In this document: one piece after another, positions 35,328 through 44,472 of the stretch
Numbering within the stretch: the stretch's first letter is position 1
How the letters are laid out: the number at the start of each line of letters is the position of its first letter
IMG/VR virus record: IMGVR_UViG_3300009183_000058
Coordinates: 30,560 to 94,559 of that record
Origin: a virus
DNA length: 64,000 nt
Strand: one strand, 5' to 3'
Translations under genes and position numbers: made by a program
The notes under the pieces: generated by a model
What the model was told of the DNA's origin: nothing
The model's database searches: none
Seen by the model: only the letters and a program-made list of their open reading frames with translations

Positions 35328-36240
35328 CATAGCAGATTTAGATTGCATTTACCTATCATATGATGAGCCACAAAAAGAAGAATTCTGGGTCAAGATCAAA
35401 AACATGGTTCCATGGGCCCAAAGAATTGATGGTGTATTCGGCTCTGACGCGGCACACAAGGCAGCCGCTGATGCAAGTGATACAGAAAGATTTATTCTCA
35501 TTGATGGAGACAACCTCCCGGACCCGGCGTTTTTTAATCAAACATTGGATTTTCCTGCTGGTGATTATGAGCAGGCTGTGTTTAGATGGAGAGCACGTAA
35601 TCATATAAACGGACTCATGTACGGCAATGGTGGCCTAAGTTCCTGGACACGTGAATTTGTACGCAACATGCGCACACACGAAGCCACAGATGGTCGCACA
35701 GAAACACAAATAGAATTTTGTTTTGATCCCTTGTACTGGGCCATGCATGACTGCTATAGTGTAACATATCCAAATGGATCAGCATTTCACGCCTGGCGTG
35801 CCGGATTCCGCGAAGGCGTCAAAATGTGTTTGAATCGCGGAGCAAGACCCACTGTGAGTGAATTCCGTGATCGTGTGCATCAAAGAAACTTAGATCATTT
35901 GACCATTTGGCACAATGTGGGCGGTGATGTAGATTATGGTTACTGGAGCATTGCAGGTGCAAGGCAAGGCACATACATGACCATGCTTACTAACTGGGAT
36001 TACTTACAGGTACAAAACTTTGCGGCACTGGCTGAACTTTTCAAGACCGTGGAAAACGATCAACCAGAAATCATTGCCAATCGACTGGCAGATGATTTGG
36101 CCACACAACTGGACTTGCCCATGCACATGCTCACAGCAGAAGCCAGCCGGTTCTTTAAACACCACTATCGTAGCAACTGGCACAACCAAGGCATCATGGT
36201 GCGAGAAATTGATGTTATTAGAGCACAAGAAGGTTGGTAG
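35314..36240 (+). CDS. GT-A-like phage protein with DGD motif (308 aa)
   Basis: It starts LDCIYLSYDEPQKEEFWVKI, continues FGSDAAHKAAADAS and then RFILIDGDNLPD (DxD-like, residues about 67-75), and has ARNHINGLMYGNGGL and AWRAGFREGVKMCL. The same order of motifs occurs in the C-terminal 230 residues of the 602-residue protein at 52753-54561 (ISNGEKDA, YHAAARMSTTPWFFAVFAK, AKNTINDLEYGHQGM, AWRTAFRECLKL), so the two are homologous. The DGD is present here but not in that copy. I infer a transferase acting on a sugar nucleotide. It overlaps the previous gene by 14 bases. Confidence 0.66.
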   Translation: MSKIDIADLDCIYLSYDEPQKEEFWVKIKNMVPWAQRIDGVFGSDAAHKAAADASDTERFILIDGDNLPDPAFFNQTLDFPAGDYEQAVFRWRARNHINGLMYGNGGLSSWTREFVRNMRTHEATDGRTETQIEFCFDPLYWAMHDCYSVTYPNGSAFHAWRAGFREGVKMCLNRGARPTVSEFRDRVHQRNLDHLTIWHNVGGDVDYGYWSIAGARQGTYMTMLTNWDYLQVQNFAALAELFKTVENDQPEIIANRLADDLATQLDLPMHMLTAEASRFFKHHYRSNWHNQGIMVREIDVIRAQEGW

Positions 36241-36241
36241 C

Positions 36242-36934
36242 ATGATTGGGTTGATTGGAAATACAGGCTTGATTGGCGGAGTACTTAAATCTACTATTTT
36301 ATTTGATTTAGAATACAACACTTCAAACATTTCAGACATACAAGGCAAGCACTTTGATGTCTTGTATTGCGCCGCTCCCTCGAGCAATAGGCTTTTGGCC
36401 AACAAGTATCCAGAGCAAGATCAATCCAACATACGTTTGCTAATAGACTATCTTAAAACAATCACAGTAGATAGATTTGTTTTGATAAGTTCTGTTGATG
36501 TGTTACATGCGCCAGAAACTGTTTATGGTCACAATCGAGGACAACTTGAAAAATTTGTCAAAACTCAATTCAACAATCATCATGTGATAAGATTGTGTAC
36601 ATTGATTCACAGTGACATTAGAAAAAATATACTGTATGATTTAAAACACAGTTTGTATTTGGATAAAATCAATGCCAATACAGTTAGACAATATTATCCT
36701 TTAGATAAATTAGTTGAAGATATAAACACTATTATCAACAACAATATTCAAGACATAAATCTTGTGAGCGAACCCATCAAAGATCAAATAATAATTGATC
36801 GATTTTTTCCTAATATCTCAGTCAACAGTGCATCTTGTGAGCCGTACAATTTATCATGTGAGAAACCACCATTTGGTCGTTATAATTTCTCACAAAGTCA
36901 GACGTTTGACTACATTAAAAAGTATTTTGAATGA
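36242..36934 (+). CDS. Rossmann-fold SDR-like protein (230 aa)
   Basis: The ATG at 36242 follows the previous stop with one base between; an earlier in-frame start would lie inside that gene. The opening MIGLIGNTGLIGG fits the GxxGxxG dinucleotide-binding turn of extended SDR enzymes, and VLYCAAPSSN and FVLISSVDVLHAP match the following strand positions. It continues with TVYGHNRGQLEKFV, where a YxxxK catalytic pair would be expected: Y is present but the residue at +4 is Arg. It is shorter than typical epimerases (about 310), lacking most of the substrate domain. It may be a nucleotide-sugar reductase or degenerate. Confidence 0.6.
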   Translation: MIGLIGNTGLIGGVLKSTILFDLEYNTSNISDIQGKHFDVLYCAAPSSNRLLANKYPEQDQSNIRLLIDYLKTITVDRFVLISSVDVLHAPETVYGHNRGQLEKFVKTQFNNHHVIRLCTLIHSDIRKNILYDLKHSLYLDKINANTVRQYYPLDKLVEDINTIINNNIQDINLVSEPIKDQIIIDRFFPNISVNSASCEPYNLSCEKPPFGRYNFSQSQTFDYIKKYFE

Positions 36935-37890
36935 TCGTATTTGCCAACAGCAATAGTACTATTTGGAATAGAGATCAACTTGTAATTGACTTGGCACATG
37001 CCATGAGTCTACAATTACCAAGAATAGATCTCAAAGCCAATGGAGAAGGACCGTGTGCCATTAGTCTCGGTTTGTATGATCTGTTAGACAACATGTGCAG
37101 TAGATTTAATTACCCAGGTAATCAAATTTACCTAACTACCTGTAACCTAGTAGAAAAACATCACATTTATAATATTATAATTAATCCCCAGGTGTATTAT
37201 CTAAATACTGCACAAAAATATACACCTCCCAGTGTTGGTAAACAAATACAAAAGCACTTTGGGCATTTTATAGGACACGGTAATGGTCCTAGATTGTATC
37301 TAGGCAGTTATCTTTATCGAAACCACCGTGAAAGAACTTTACAAACGTATCATTGTGATACAACAGAAAAGTATCATCGACCTTTTATAGGGCTAGAAGA
37401 TTTGATGTTTTCTCAGCATGGCTGGGATTGTGTTGATAGTGCAATAGAATTGATAAAGTCTGCGCCTATCACATCTGACAAAATTGATCAATACCCTATT
37501 TTGAGTCCTGCAACATTTAACATCACTAAATTATATCCAGAATTTTTTGTTGAAGTTGTTAACCTGACCTATTGGTCCGGTAATACATTTTATATTGATG
37601 AAAAAATTTGGCGTCCTATGTTGATGCGTACACCTTTTATTGTGCATGGACCACAAAACTTTTTATCAAGACTACAAAAATTAGGATTTAAAACTTTTGG
37701 CCAATGGTGGGACGAAGGTTATAGCGAAGATCCCGAAGGGTGGCAACTGACAGAAATTCCTAAAATAATAGATCGTATAAGTCAATTGTCAATCAGTGAA
37801 CTTGAATCTATGTACGCAGATATGAAACAAACAGTTGATCACAATTATCATCTGATGAAAAGTCTAGAAACACAACAATTGTATGTCTAA
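36931..37890 (+). CDS. Glycosyltransferase-like protein (GT10-like C-terminal motif), 319 aa
   Basis: First of five related proteins in this window. The C-terminal third has IDEKIWRPMLMRTPFIVHG, then FLSRLQKLGFKTFGQWWDEG, matching the shared pattern (T/S)EKxxKPxxxxxPF(I/V) and LxxLGFxTFxxxxDExYD. The EK(I/T)-x3 segment resembles the donor-binding motif of GT10-type fucosyltransferases, but the N-terminal halves of the five diverge. The N-terminal 180 residues are unassigned, with QIYLTTCNLVEKHHIYN and a Trp-poor body. It overlaps neighbours by 4 and 8 bases. Activity is inferred only. Confidence 0.62.
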   Translation: MIVFANSNSTIWNRDQLVIDLAHAMSLQLPRIDLKANGEGPCAISLGLYDLLDNMCSRFNYPGNQIYLTTCNLVEKHHIYNIIINPQVYYLNTAQKYTPPSVGKQIQKHFGHFIGHGNGPRLYLGSYLYRNHRERTLQTYHCDTTEKYHRPFIGLEDLMFSQHGWDCVDSAIELIKSAPITSDKIDQYPILSPATFNITKLYPEFFVEVVNLTYWSGNTFYIDEKIWRPMLMRTPFIVHGPQNFLSRLQKLGFKTFGQWWDEGYSEDPEGWQLTEIPKIIDRISQLSISELESMYADMKQTVDHNYHLMKSLETQQLYV

Positions 37891-38746
37891 ATTGTTTATA
37901 CCATATGCAGAATTTTACATGATAAATGTTTGTAATTTGGCTTGTCCGGGTTGCAATCGATTTAACAATTACCAATTCAATGGGTATCAAAGTTGGGGCG
38001 ATTATGCTGAAACTTATCAACAATGGTCCAGACAGGTTGACATCGGCAGTATAGGAATCCTAGGTGGTGAACCATTACTTAATCCTACTTTTATAGAATG
38101 GGTTGTGGGTATAAATCAGTTATGGCCTAAAAAGGCAATAAGAATTATCAGCAATGGATTACGGCTTGATCGGCAACCAAAATTGTATTCAATACTGCAA
38201 CAACACCCTAATATTGTATTATGGGTCGGAATACACAACAAACAGCACAAGAAAGAAGTCATACAAAAAGTAAAAGACTTTACCCAAGCACCACATCAGG
38301 TGAGTTTTAACAGTGACAATCCTTATCAACAATACATGATGATAACAGATGCCAATGGTGTGAGGGTCAAAATAGAATACAATTGGTGGTTCCATCAAGG
38401 TGCTATTGTCAAACAAGACAATGTGCTGACTCTGCATCAAAGCGATCCTGTCAAAGCACATGATATTTGTCACATGAAAACTTGTCATCATTTCATACGT
38501 GGCGGATTGTATAAATGTGGTGTGGCGGCTGTATTACCTGAATTTGATGAACAAAATAAGTTGGCGTTGACGACTGAGGATCGTGATCTCATGCTGAGTT
38601 ATCGCCCTTTACAAATCAATGACAGTGCTGAAGTCAAACAGCAATTTATTGCCAATCTTAACCAGCCCATTGATCAATGTCGTTTTTGTCCCGAACAATA
38701 TCACGGTGATCAAATTTTTGCTCAACACAAAAAGGATCTAAAATGA
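37883..38746 (+). CDS. Radical SAM protein with C-terminal SPASM-like cysteines (287 aa)
   Basis: Radical SAM motif C17-x3-C21-x2-C24 (VCNLACPGCNRF), followed by GILGGEPLLNP (residues 58-67), the SAM-contacting GGE motif. The C-terminus carries C196, C201, C212, C266 and C269 (HMKTCHHF, YKCGVAA, QCRFCPEQ), the arrangement expected of a SPASM/twitch auxiliary iron-sulfur domain in its normal position. It is shorter than the other five in the island, which carry their auxiliary cysteines at the N-terminus. The substrate is unknown; relatives modify peptides or small molecules. It overlaps neighbours by 8 and 4 bases. Confidence 0.86.
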   Translation: MSKLFIPYAEFYMINVCNLACPGCNRFNNYQFNGYQSWGDYAETYQQWSRQVDIGSIGILGGEPLLNPTFIEWVVGINQLWPKKAIRIISNGLRLDRQPKLYSILQQHPNIVLWVGIHNKQHKKEVIQKVKDFTQAPHQVSFNSDNPYQQYMMITDANGVRVKIEYNWWFHQGAIVKQDNVLTLHQSDPVKAHDICHMKTCHHFIRGGLYKCGVAAVLPEFDEQNKLALTTEDRDLMLSYRPLQINDSAEVKQQFIANLNQPIDQCRFCPEQYHGDQIFAQHKKDLK

Positions 38747-39447
38747 CATACATATTTGCCGGAGATAGTTGGGCACTCAAAGGGTTTACTGATAGCAATT
38801 ACGACAAAGGTAATCAACAACCATTGCCCGGCGATGTTAGGCTGGCCGACCATTGGCCTTGGCCTTATCAGCATTGTTTGAGCCCAGGACAAGGCAATCT
38901 TGCTTGCTTGGATAAATTGATCGACATGCGTGTTCCGTCTACAGTACCTGTGATTTGGGTATGGACCGAGCCCGGCAGAGATTACGGACGCATACAAAAT
39001 GCACCGCCTCACGAATGGATCGAACGAGAGGACATGTTTGAGTTGCGTACTAGGCTAAATCATGCTATAATGAGTGAGATTCGAGCAAGAGTAGAAAATC
39101 CTATTGCATTTATTGGAGGTCTCAGTGACGTTGACACAACACTAGCACAGGAATATGGGTTTGATGTGTTATGTGCCAGTTGGCAACAATGGATAGCACA
39201 AACTTTAAATTCGCAGTGGTTTGTGCATGGCTGGGGAGCCAGTGATGTGGGCTGGCGCATGCATAGTAATGGTATTAGGCCAGGCCGTGCCGCTACCTTC
39301 GCTTGGGATGAACAGATCAAAGAATGGTGTTGGTGGGAAGATGAGGGATATTTTTGTCATGAACATCCTACTCCCAAAGCCAATGAAGAATTTGCACAAT
39401 ATCTAAAACCTAGAGTGGAACAATGGCTGAAAAATCAAATTTTTTAA
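38743..39447 (+). CDS. SGNH/GDSL-like hydrolase or esterase (234 aa)
   Basis: Block I is at the N-terminus: FAGDSWALKG with nucleophile S9. A block-II-like Gly/Asn pair follows (GQGNLACLD), and IAFIGGLSDVDT lies mid-protein. Block V is unusual: near the C-terminus is CHEHPTPKANEEFA, where the catalytic His is present but the Asp three residues before it is replaced by Cys. A similar phage-type SGNH protein lies at 61321-62067. Activity could be de-O-acetylation of a glycan or it may be non-enzymatic. The ATG overlaps the radical SAM stop (ATGA) and the end overlaps the next gene by 25 bases. Confidence 0.65.
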   Translation: MTYIFAGDSWALKGFTDSNYDKGNQQPLPGDVRLADHWPWPYQHCLSPGQGNLACLDKLIDMRVPSTVPVIWVWTEPGRDYGRIQNAPPHEWIEREDMFELRTRLNHAIMSEIRARVENPIAFIGGLSDVDTTLAQEYGFDVLCASWQQWIAQTLNSQWFVHGWGASDVGWRMHSNGIRPGRAATFAWDEQIKEWCWWEDEGYFCHEHPTPKANEEFAQYLKPRVEQWLKNQIF

Positions 39448-40796
39448 ATGCCGCAGAACACATGCAGGCTCAACTGGGACATGCACTGTGCTTGGCCAAA
39501 TGGAAACAAGTGAGTTTACACTTGCCCACAGGACTCAACAACTCCTGTTACCATCCGCCCTTGCATGCTATAGATTCTGTGGCCATTGCCGCCAATCCTG
39601 CGGCCTTGCACAATACTGAACACAAAAAAGAACAGCGTCGAATAATGTTGCGTCAGGAGCGTCCTGCAGAATGTTCCTATTGTTGGAACATGGAAGACCA
39701 AGGCAAACTAAGTGACAGGCATTATCGTTCAGGTGAGCCCTGGGCCGCAGTAGACTTTGAAAAAATTAAAAACTCCTCAGGAGATGAAGATGTTATTCCT
39801 TCTTATGTGGAAGTCAACTTTAACCATGCTTGTAACCTCAAGTGTAGTTATTGTAGTCCTCAGTTTAGTAGTAGTTGGGCTGATGAAGTTGCCCGTGATG
39901 GTGGCTATCCAACTAGTACTACCCATAATGATCCATCGCATTTTATGGGTAATAGACAACCCATCCCAGTTCGCGAACACAATCCGTATGTTGAAGCATT
40001 TTGGTCTTGGTGGCCGACGCTATACCCTGAACTAGAACACTTCCGTATGACCGGTGGCGAGCCGCTAATGGACAAGAACACTTATCGGGTGTTTGATTAT
40101 GTGTTGGCTAACCCTAGTAAAAAACTACATCTGAACGTTACCAGTAACTTCTCTGTAGAACCTGAATTGTTCAAACGATACCTTGACTACGTAAAGAACA
40201 TTTGTGACGGACGCATTGAACACTTTATGCAGTATGTGAGTGTGGACTCTGGAATACCAGCACAAGCCGAATACATACGCCATGGACTTGACTACATGCG
40301 AATGTTCGACAATGTGAACCGCTACTTGACCAAAGTGCCTAGTTATAACAGTCTCACATTTATCATTACCATGAACAATCTCTCTGTAACAGGATTAAAA
40401 TCTTTACTGGGTTGGATATTATTTTTGAGAAGAACACATAGCCGAACTTATCAGCGAGTATGGTTTGATACTCCTGTACTACGCACACCCAGTTGGCAGA
40501 GTTTACAAATATTACCTGAGAGTTATGCTCTTAAATTGGAAGAAGTCAAACAGTTCATGCTAGAACACATGGAAGATCCACGATACCCGCACCAAGGATT
40601 CAAAGACTACGAAGTGGCTCGATTGGATAGAGACATTGCTTGGATGCGCAGTGCGCAAGCACAAGATCACTCCAAGGCACGTGCAGACTTTTACAGATTC
40701 TTTGCGGAACATGATCGTCGACGTGGCACAGACTTCTCAAACACATTCCCTGAAATGCGGTCGTGGTGGGACGAGTGCAGATATCATGCTAGGTAA
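39423..40796 (+). CDS. Radical SAM protein with N-terminal Cys/His cluster (457 aa)
   Basis: Radical SAM core C137-x3-C141-x2-C144 (HACNLKCSYC) with FRMTGGEPLMD later. Before the core is an N-terminal cluster: C23 (CLAKW), SCYHPPLH (C42) and C84-x2-C87 (CSYCWNMEDQG), resembling a SPASM/twitch domain placed upstream instead of downstream. The C-terminus (DRRRGTDFSNTFPEMRSWWD) matches the 41892-43229 protein (DQRRGKDFSAVFPELKEWYD), so the two are close paralogues. Other such enzymes in databases are called twitch-domain radical SAM proteins; no function is known to me. It overlaps neighbours by 25 and 11 bases. Confidence 0.87.
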   Translation: MAEKSNFLNAAEHMQAQLGHALCLAKWKQVSLHLPTGLNNSCYHPPLHAIDSVAIAANPAALHNTEHKKEQRRIMLRQERPAECSYCWNMEDQGKLSDRHYRSGEPWAAVDFEKIKNSSGDEDVIPSYVEVNFNHACNLKCSYCSPQFSSSWADEVARDGGYPTSTTHNDPSHFMGNRQPIPVREHNPYVEAFWSWWPTLYPELEHFRMTGGEPLMDKNTYRVFDYVLANPSKKLHLNVTSNFSVEPELFKRYLDYVKNICDGRIEHFMQYVSVDSGIPAQAEYIRHGLDYMRMFDNVNRYLTKVPSYNSLTFIITMNNLSVTGLKSLLGWILFLRRTHSRTYQRVWFDTPVLRTPSWQSLQILPESYALKLEEVKQFMLEHMEDPRYPHQGFKDYEVARLDRDIAWMRSAQAQDHSKARADFYRFFAEHDRRRGTDFSNTFPEMRSWWDECRYHAR

Positions 40797-41895
40797 CCAC
40801 AGACTTGTATGCGATACTTCCTGCGAGATACACACAGAAATACAACATCTCGTAGATGATACATTTTGGGATTTTGAGCAATACGAACCCCAGCCTAATG
40901 ACATTGTTGTGCTGGCCAGACAAACTGTAAATCGTTATGCAGATCGTGTGAAACAACTTGCAGAGATTTGCTTACCCGTACTGGCCAATCCATCAGAAGG
41001 ATCGATTACTCTTAAATTACAATGCCAACGACTAGGATTGATAGATCTAATTCGAAACAAGAAATTATTATTAGTTGGGTGCGGAGATATGGAGCCTGAA
41101 CTCAACTGCATGGTGTACGATCATTATGCTTACAGAGCAACCTGTTATGAAAGCAATGCCAAACAAGGTGCTCGTGTAGGTGAAATCTATAACAAATTAC
41201 ACAAACCCTATAAGTTTCTTTTCTTGAATGGACGCACGAGACCACACAGAAAATACATGATAGAACTCATGCGTGATGCTGGCCTGTTGGCACATGCACT
41301 TTGGACCAACTTGGACACTACCCCAGTATACCATCACACCTATTCGACTGATCTGTTTGAGAGACCCAACAAGATACAACTGTTACCCGCCGAATATGAA
41401 GTAGAACAATTTCATGCAGGACAAAAAGACCAATATCAACATGCATTTGTCAAACACGAATTGTTTGATAACAAATGGGGCGACGTGTATATTCGTGCTG
41501 AACCCTACATAGATACCTATTTCAGTTTGGTGTCAGAAACTGTGTTTGACTACCCTTACAGCCTGCGTAGTGAAAAAATTTACAAACCCATTGCCATGGG
41601 TCATCCTTTTGTGGCAGTGGCCAATTGCGGTTTTTATCGCGACTTGCGTCGCGCAGGATTCCAAACATTTGATCACCTGATTGATGAATCATTTGACTCA
41701 ATAGACAACAATCAAGATCGATTGGATCGAATAGCCCAAGTGGTGCAAGACTTATGTGAGAGCAATCTGGCGGAATTTCTGGTTGCAAGTCGAGCAGTAA
41801 CTAAGTATAATCAACAACACTTGGCGGCAGAAGGACCTAGAATCTTTAGCGAATTTCCTGACCGTTTTGTTAATTTTATCCAAAATAATTTGTGA
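40786..41895 (+). CDS. Glycosyltransferase-like protein (369 aa), EKxxKP family
   Basis: The ATG at 40786 gives an 11-base overlap with the previous gene; a frame from 40636 would run 160 bases into it. The C-terminal half has YSLRSEKIYKPIAMGHPFV and YRDLRRAGFQTFDHLIDESFD, the signature shared with four other proteins here. The centre has YKFLFLNGRTRPHRKYMIEL, which may contact the donor phosphate (basic patch). The N-terminus (HRLVCDTSCEIHTEI) is unique. It sits between two paralogous radical SAM genes. Confidence 0.66.
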   Translation: MLGNHRLVCDTSCEIHTEIQHLVDDTFWDFEQYEPQPNDIVVLARQTVNRYADRVKQLAEICLPVLANPSEGSITLKLQCQRLGLIDLIRNKKLLLVGCGDMEPELNCMVYDHYAYRATCYESNAKQGARVGEIYNKLHKPYKFLFLNGRTRPHRKYMIELMRDAGLLAHALWTNLDTTPVYHHTYSTDLFERPNKIQLLPAEYEVEQFHAGQKDQYQHAFVKHELFDNKWGDVYIRAEPYIDTYFSLVSETVFDYPYSLRSEKIYKPIAMGHPFVAVANCGFYRDLRRAGFQTFDHLIDESFDSIDNNQDRLDRIAQVVQDLCESNLAEFLVASRAVTKYNQQHLAAEGPRIFSEFPDRFVNFIQNNL

Positions 41896-43229
41896 ACGAT
41901 TTAGAATTCAAACATGAAGTTTTAGACAAACTATCTGATAGTTTTTGTGCGGCCAAATGGTACAATGCCACTATTTGGTTAGGCTCTGGTATGACCACAA
42001 GTTGTCACCACCCTCCAGCCCATTTGGTGGACATTGATAAAGTCCAGGCCAACCCTAGGCTGTTGCACAATACTGATCAAAAGAAAGAAGACAGACGTAA
42101 AATGCTTGCAGGTGAACGACCTAAAGGTTGTGAATACTGCTGGAAGATTGAGGACATGGGCAAGGATGCTGTTAGTGACCGTGTGTACAAGAGTAAAATA
42201 TATCCCATAGAGGCCTTACATGACGCATTTAATACTCCTGCAATGCAAGAGATCAATCTCCGTACACTGGAAATTGCTTTTGATCGTACTTGTCAATTTG
42301 CTTGCAGTTACTGCAACCCTGCTTTTAGCACAACTTGGGTTAGTGATATTCGACGCAACGGACCCTACAACAATCTTGTTAGTGACGGGCGCAATCACTT
42401 TACCCACACCCATGATAGTGCTCAGTTGTTTAAGATCACGGAGAGTAATCCCTACATTGATGCATTTTTCGCATGGTGGGAATCAGACCTACATCATACA
42501 CTCCAGGAACTTAGAATCACCGGAGGAGAGCCCCTCATGTCGGCCCACACCTGGCGCCTTATTGATTGGTTTAAAACAAATCAGGGCAAGAGTCACACAC
42601 GTTTGGCTATCAATAGTAACTTGGGAACCGAAGTTGATGTTGACCGACTGCTTGCCAGCACAGCCGGAATGGCAATCGACTTGTACACCAGCAATGAGTC
42701 AATATCAACTCAGGCAGAATATATACGTGATGGACTTGTGTGGGATGAATGGGCTAACAACGTAGAACGCTTGCTAGATTCAGGACAGTTCCGTGGTATA
42801 CATGTTATGTGTACTGTCAACGCACTATGTTTAAGCACCTTGGATCAATTACTAGAGTGCATAATGAATTGGAAACTGGAATACGGTCAAGATGCTGTTT
42901 CGTTTACATTAAATATCTTGCGCTTTCCCAGTTTTCAGTCGCCGCTGGTATTGCCTGATGCCCAGCGCATAGTGTATAGACAACGCTTGGAGACCTGGTT
43001 GGCGCACTGGGCTGATAGTGAGTTCATTCACGAACACGAAGTCAATCACACCCAACGCTTGATTGATTATTTGGATGTGGTCAAGACCCCGCACTCAGAA
43101 GCATTTGATCGGCCCCGGTTATTGAATGACTTTAAACAGTTCTATACACAATACGATCAACGTCGTGGCAAAGACTTTAGTGCTGTATTTCCTGAATTAA
43201 AAGAATGGTATGACGCAATACAAGTATAA
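41892..43229 (+). CDS. Radical SAM protein with N-terminal Cys/His cluster (445 aa), GTG start
   Basis: Paralogue of the 39423-40796 protein over the full length. N-terminal cluster: C19 (CAAKW), SCHHPPAH (C38), C80-x2-C83 (CEYCWKIEDMG). Core: C134-x3-C138-x2-C141 (TCQFACSYC), then LRITGGEPLMSAHTW. Both paralogues also share LHNTxxKKExRRxML between the second and third cysteines. The start is GTG at 41892, overlapping the previous TGA (GTGA). The end overlaps the next gene by 20 bases. The replacement of a Cys by His in the N-terminal cluster (CxH) distinguishes this pair from the three that follow. Confidence 0.87.
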   Translation: MNDLEFKHEVLDKLSDSFCAAKWYNATIWLGSGMTTSCHHPPAHLVDIDKVQANPRLLHNTDQKKEDRRKMLAGERPKGCEYCWKIEDMGKDAVSDRVYKSKIYPIEALHDAFNTPAMQEINLRTLEIAFDRTCQFACSYCNPAFSTTWVSDIRRNGPYNNLVSDGRNHFTHTHDSAQLFKITESNPYIDAFFAWWESDLHHTLQELRITGGEPLMSAHTWRLIDWFKTNQGKSHTRLAINSNLGTEVDVDRLLASTAGMAIDLYTSNESISTQAEYIRDGLVWDEWANNVERLLDSGQFRGIHVMCTVNALCLSTLDQLLECIMNWKLEYGQDAVSFTLNILRFPSFQSPLVLPDAQRIVYRQRLETWLAHWADSEFIHEHEVNHTQRLIDYLDVVKTPHSEAFDRPRLLNDFKQFYTQYDQRRGKDFSAVFPELKEWYDAIQV

Positions 43230-44472
43230 CTCTACTGATCTAGTACGTGCCACAGAACTCACCGAGCGTGAACGTTTCTTGCTAGAAGACTCCAAGACAT
43301 TCTGTATCTATCCTTGGATTCATTTGCATGCATATCCCACAGGTGAAGCATATCCTTGCTGTCATGCTGAAATGAAGCCAGGAGTAGTGGGCAACTGTAG
43401 AACAAACACGCTTGAAGAAATATGGCAGGACAAGCCTATGCAACAGTTACGTGCTGATATGCTGAGTGAAACGCCACATGCCGCTTGTGTACGTTGTTAT
43501 GAACAAGAACAATCGGGATTCTTTTCAGGACGCCGATCAGCAAATAAACATCACGGGCATCATGTTAAAAAATTAGATGCTAATCCGTTTGAAATGACCT
43601 ATTGGGATATTCGTTTCAGCAATCTTTGCAATTTAAAATGTCGCTCATGTGGGCATATCTTTTCAAGCCAATGGTACCAGGATCAAGTGAAATTAGCAGG
43701 CCCTGAATGGAAAGATCGCAACGCAGTTCTTAACTATGCAGGGCGCACAGAAACAGACATGTGGACACAATTAGAACCGCATTTGGACTATGTAGAACAA
43801 ATCTACTTCGCAGGTGGCGAGCCATTGCTGATGGAAGAACACTACAACATCTTAGAAGAACTGGTAAAGAGAAAACGCTTTGATGTACGATTAATCTACA
43901 ATACAAATTTCACGCACATAGATCTAAAAGGCCGTTCAGTATTTGAATACTGGCGACAGTTTGACTCAGTGGCAGTGGGTGCGTCATTGGACGGCATGGG
44001 CCATCCTGCCGAATACATACGCAAAGGTACCCGATGGTCGGACGTTGTGCAGAATCGTCACAGAATGATTGCAACGTGTCCCAATGTAGACTTTTACATT
44101 TCGCCCACACTCAGCATATTAAATGCTTGGCATTTGCCAGACTTTCACAGAGAATGGTGTGCCGCTGGACTAATTCAGCCACAAGATTTAAATGTAAACA
44201 TTTTGCAAGATCCAGCATACTATAGAATAGATATTGCTACGGTTGAGTACAAACAACGACTAGAAGAAAAATACCGTAAGCATTTGTCCTGGATGAGTGA
44301 TAGAGATCCATTGGGTCGTGCCACGCAAGGATTTCAATCAGCCATTCAATTCATGAACGCAACAGACAATACACAGTTGATCGACACATTCTGGCGTAAA
44401 ACGCACGAACTGGATGACATTAGAAATGAAAACGTCTTGGACGTGCTTCCTGAACTCAAGGTTTTGAAATGA
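43210..44472 (+). CDS. Radical SAM protein with N-terminal SPASM-like cluster (420 aa)
   Basis: N-terminal cluster: C32 (FCIYPWIHLHAYP), C50-C51 (YPCCHAEM), C93-x2-C96 (CVRCYEQE), the sequence order of a SPASM domain (CxxPW...G...PCC...C-x2-C) but located before the core. Core: C140-x3-C144-x2-C147 (LCNLKCRSC), then FAGGEPLLMEEHY and VGASLDGMGHPAEYIRKGT. The latter resembles the conserved substrate-facing strand of SPASM enzymes. It is closely related to the next gene and to 46556-47845. The end overlaps the next ATG (ATGA). Confidence 0.88.
   Translation: MTQYKYNSTDLVRATELTERERFLLEDSKTFCIYPWIHLHAYPTGEAYPCCHAEMKPGVVGNCRTNTLEEIWQDKPMQQLRADMLSETPHAACVRCYEQEQSGFFSGRRSANKHHGHHVKKLDANPFEMTYWDIRFSNLCNLKCRSCGHIFSSQWYQDQVKLAGPEWKDRNAVLNYAGRTETDMWTQLEPHLDYVEQIYFAGGEPLLMEEHYNILEELVKRKRFDVRLIYNTNFTHIDLKGRSVFEYWRQFDSVAVGASLDGMGHPAEYIRKGTRWSDVVQNRHRMIATCPNVDFYISPTLSILNAWHLPDFHREWCAAGLIQPQDLNVNILQDPAYYRIDIATVEYKQRLEEKYRKHLSWMSDRDPLGRATQGFQSAIQFMNATDNTQLIDTFWRKTHELDDIRNENVLDVLPELKVLK

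Noticed and set aside
36020-36241. Extension of the SDR-like protein upstream of 36242
   Set aside because: The extension lies wholly in the previous gene and lacks the Rossmann start; MIGLIGNTG is the natural N-terminus.
40636-40785. Extension of the 369-residue transferase upstream of 40786
   Set aside because: It overlaps the radical SAM gene by 160 bases; the ATG at 40786 fits the 4- to 25-base overlap pattern of the island.
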